Shown piece by piece: positions 62,552-64,000 of a DNA stretch of 64,000 nucleotides (the stretch's first letter is position 1; the number at the start of each line of letters is the position of its first letter). The notes under the pieces are model-generated. The model saw only the letters and a list, made by a program, of their open reading frames with translations, was not told the DNA's origin and made no database searches. Location of the stretch: positions 124,001 to 188,000 of the forward strand of contig NZ_FOXS01000004.1 in NCBI RefSeq assembly GCF_900115775.1, read 5' to 3'. Source of the DNA: Hymenobacter arizonensis. Lineage in GTDB: Bacteria; Bacteroidota; Bacteroidia; Cytophagales; Hymenobacteraceae. The translations under genes and the position numbers were made by a program.

Positions 62552-64000
62552 CTAGCCTTTCTTGGTCTTAACCTTGGTCTTGCCCTTGCCGTCTTTGGTC
62601 TTGATTTTTTCGTCGACTACTGCGGCCGGAGCTTCAGCCGCCGCAGGAGCGGCAGCTGCTACGGGCTTGCCTTCGAGGTCCAGCTCCACTACGGGGTAGC
62701 CGAGCTCTTGCAGGGCGGGCAGCTGCTTGTTGTCGCCTACTACCACAATGAACATCTTGTCGGCCGGCAGGTACTTCTTCGCCGAAGCCTGCACGTCCTC
62801 TTTGGTCAGCTTCTTCAGAATATCACTCTGCTGCTGCACGTAGCTGGGCTCCAGGCTGTACTCTACCAGGCGGGCCAGGAAGCCGGCTTTCTGTTGGTTG
62901 GTTTCGTAACGCAGGGCATCAACCTGACCCACCGACGACTGCAGGAAGGCGAGTTCCTCGTCTGAGATGCCGTTGCCGTAGTTGGTGATTTCGCTCATGA
63001 ACTCCTTCACCGAAGCGGCCGTGGCATCGGCTCGTACACCGGCCTGGGCCGTGAACGGACCGGCATACTGAGTGCCGGCATAACCCGAGCGGGCGCCGTA
63101 GGTGTAGCCTTTGTTTTCGCGCAGGTTCAGGTTGATGCGCGAGTTGAAGGCACCGCCGAGCAGGTAGTTAGCCAGGTAAGCGCGGTAGTACGGGCCGGTG
63201 GCGTCGTACTTCATATCGGTGAGGTAGCCCACCCGGATTTCCGACTGCGCGGCGCCGGGTTTGTTCACGAAGTAGAGCGTGGTTTTGTCGGGCTGCACGC
63301 CAGCCATGTCGGCTGGGATGCTCACGTCTTTCTTCGCCCAGTTTTTCAGGAAGCCCAACTGCGGAGTCAGCCCTTTTTGGTCCACATCACCCACCACCAC
63401 GAGGTAGCTCACGTTGGGCGCGTAATACTTGTTGTAGAAGTCCTTCACGTCGTCCAGCGTCAGGCTGGTTACCGAAGCGGTGGTGCCGGCGGTGGCAACG
63501 CCCGCAATGTTGCTGGTGCCGTAGAGGAGCTTGTTGTAGGTCAGGTCGGCAATGACGGCGGGCTGGGTGGTGAAGTTGCCAATCAGCTCCAGTTGCTGCT
63601 TCTTCAAACGAGCGAAATCGGTCGCGTCGAAGCGCGGGCGCATGAGCCGCTCTTCGAGCAAGGCCATGGTGGCGGGCAGGTTGGCGGTGAGGCTTTGCAC
63701 CGATACCACGGTTTCGTTGTCGTCGGCGTTCACCGAAATGCGCGAACCCAGTTTGTCCAACGCGGCCGAGAACTGTTCGCCGGTGTACTTCTCCGAACCT
63801 TCGTTGAGCATGGCGGCTGTCAGGGCAGCAATGCCGGCTTTCTCGGGCATGGTTTGCTCGAGGCGGTGGCCGCCGCGGATGGTCAGGCGCATGGTAACAG
63901 CCGGAATTTCGGCGTTGCGGGTACCTACCACTTTCAAGCCGTTGGGCATGGTTTCCTGGTAGAGCGCGGGCACTTTCACCACGGGGTTGGCGCCGGCAGC
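62552..64000 (-). CDS. M16 family peptidase paralogue, C-terminal part (start outside window)
   Basis: At least 482 residues, open to the right window edge (it reads AAGANPVVKVP at the border). It aligns through its whole visible length with the second half of the M16 gene just downstream: TMPNGLKVVGTRNAEIPAVT, GGHRLEQTMPEKAG, NYAPNVSYLVVVGDVDQKG-like segments, GAAQSEIRVGYL, and the identical lysine-rich tail (KIKTKDGKGKTKVKTKKG). By comparison the missing N-terminal half should hold the HxxEH zinc site. The pair is a tandem duplication and is probably co-expressed, though a terminator lies between them. Confidence 0.92.
   Translation of the reverse strand, partial: AAGANPVVKVPALYQETMPNGLKVVGTRNAEIPAVTMRLTIRGGHRLEQTMPEKAGIAALTAAMLNEGSEKYTGEQFSAALDKLGSRISVNADDNETVVSVQSLTANLPATMALLEERLMRPRFDATDFARLKKQQLELIGNFTTQPAVIADLTYNKLLYGTSNIAGVATAGTTASVTSLTLDDVKDFYNKYYAPNVSYLVVVGDVDQKGLTPQLGFLKNWAKKDVSIPADMAGVQPDKTTLYFVNKPGAAQSEIRVGYLTDMKYDATGPYYRAYLANYLLGGAFNSRINLNLRENKGYTYGARSGYAGTQYAGPFTAQAGVRADATAASVKEFMSEITNYGNGISDEELAFLQSSVGQVDALRYETNQQKAGFLARLVEYSLEPSYVQQQSDILKKLTKEDVQASAKKYLPADKMFIVVVGDNKQLPALQELGYPVVELDLEGKPVAAAAPAAAEAPAAVVDEKIKTKDGKGKTKVKTKKG

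Overview
The window looks like chromosomal DNA of a Bacteroidota species close to Hymenobacter (Cytophagales). Support: GC-rich coding with strong G/C third positions, a type IX secretion (T9SS) C-terminal sorting domain on a large secreted subtilase, TAnnTTTG-type minus-7 promoter boxes, many lipoproteins and Sec-exported peptidases, and a zapA-rny neighbourhood. The genus is inferred from gene content and style, not from a marker gene: there is no rRNA or tRNA here.

Layout. 1-5.2 kb: C-terminal part of an S9 peptidase, then a NarL-type response regulator and a beta-propeller sensor kinase. 5.2-9.5 kb: a secreted M29-like protein, an NTF2-like protein and a small lipoprotein, separated by long poor intergenic stretches, one holding a decayed IS3-type transposase fragment. 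9.5-13.5 kb: a 1323-residue T9SS subtilase of lower GC than its neighbours. 13.8-24.4 kb: sorbosone-dehydrogenase-like lipoprotein, NUDIX hydrolase, membrane protein, lipoprotein, prolyl oligopeptidase, ion channel, lipoprotein beta-carbonic anhydrase, and an MpaB/DUF2236 protein, with REP-like inverted repeats. 24.6-31.7 kb: an overlapping DUF1989 plus YqcI/YcgG (GntA-like) gene pair, PmtA-like methyltransferase, pirin, DUF2243 pair, GAF protein, PhyH dioxygenase and SDR. 32-38.6 kb: DUF4142 lipoprotein, small exported and membrane proteins, TlpA-like lipoprotein, F420-type NADP reductase, SbtA-like bicarbonate permease, methyltransferase.

38.8-43.7 kb is the accessory part: a serine hydrolase, a DUF3800 gene broken by two frameshifts, and an AT-rich cassette of three genes (51 aa, 202 aa, 411-aa AAA ATPase) whose first two reading frames overlap by four bases. 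Four copies of a short GC-rich repeat are scattered over 37.6-41.5 kb. 43.8-49.1 kb: clpB, then three same-strand genes of one uncharacterised exported family (one of them an internal duplication), separated by a cloverleaf-like palindromic element and a small MITE-like element. 49.2-64 kb: HupE-like protein, M1 metallopeptidase, aminotransferase plus cytochrome b561-like protein, amidase, lipoprotein, the zapA-rny division/RNA-decay block with a structured spacer, and two tandem M16 peptidases, the second cut by the window end.

Common threads: extracytoplasmic peptide breakdown (S9, S8, M1, M16 enzymes), redox and small-molecule enzymes, and envelope lipoproteins. Best candidates for something undescribed are the AT-rich three-gene cassette, the DTxRA exported family, the DUF1989/YqcI pair, and the structured palindromic elements. 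All functions are read from sequence motifs by eye; no database search was possible.
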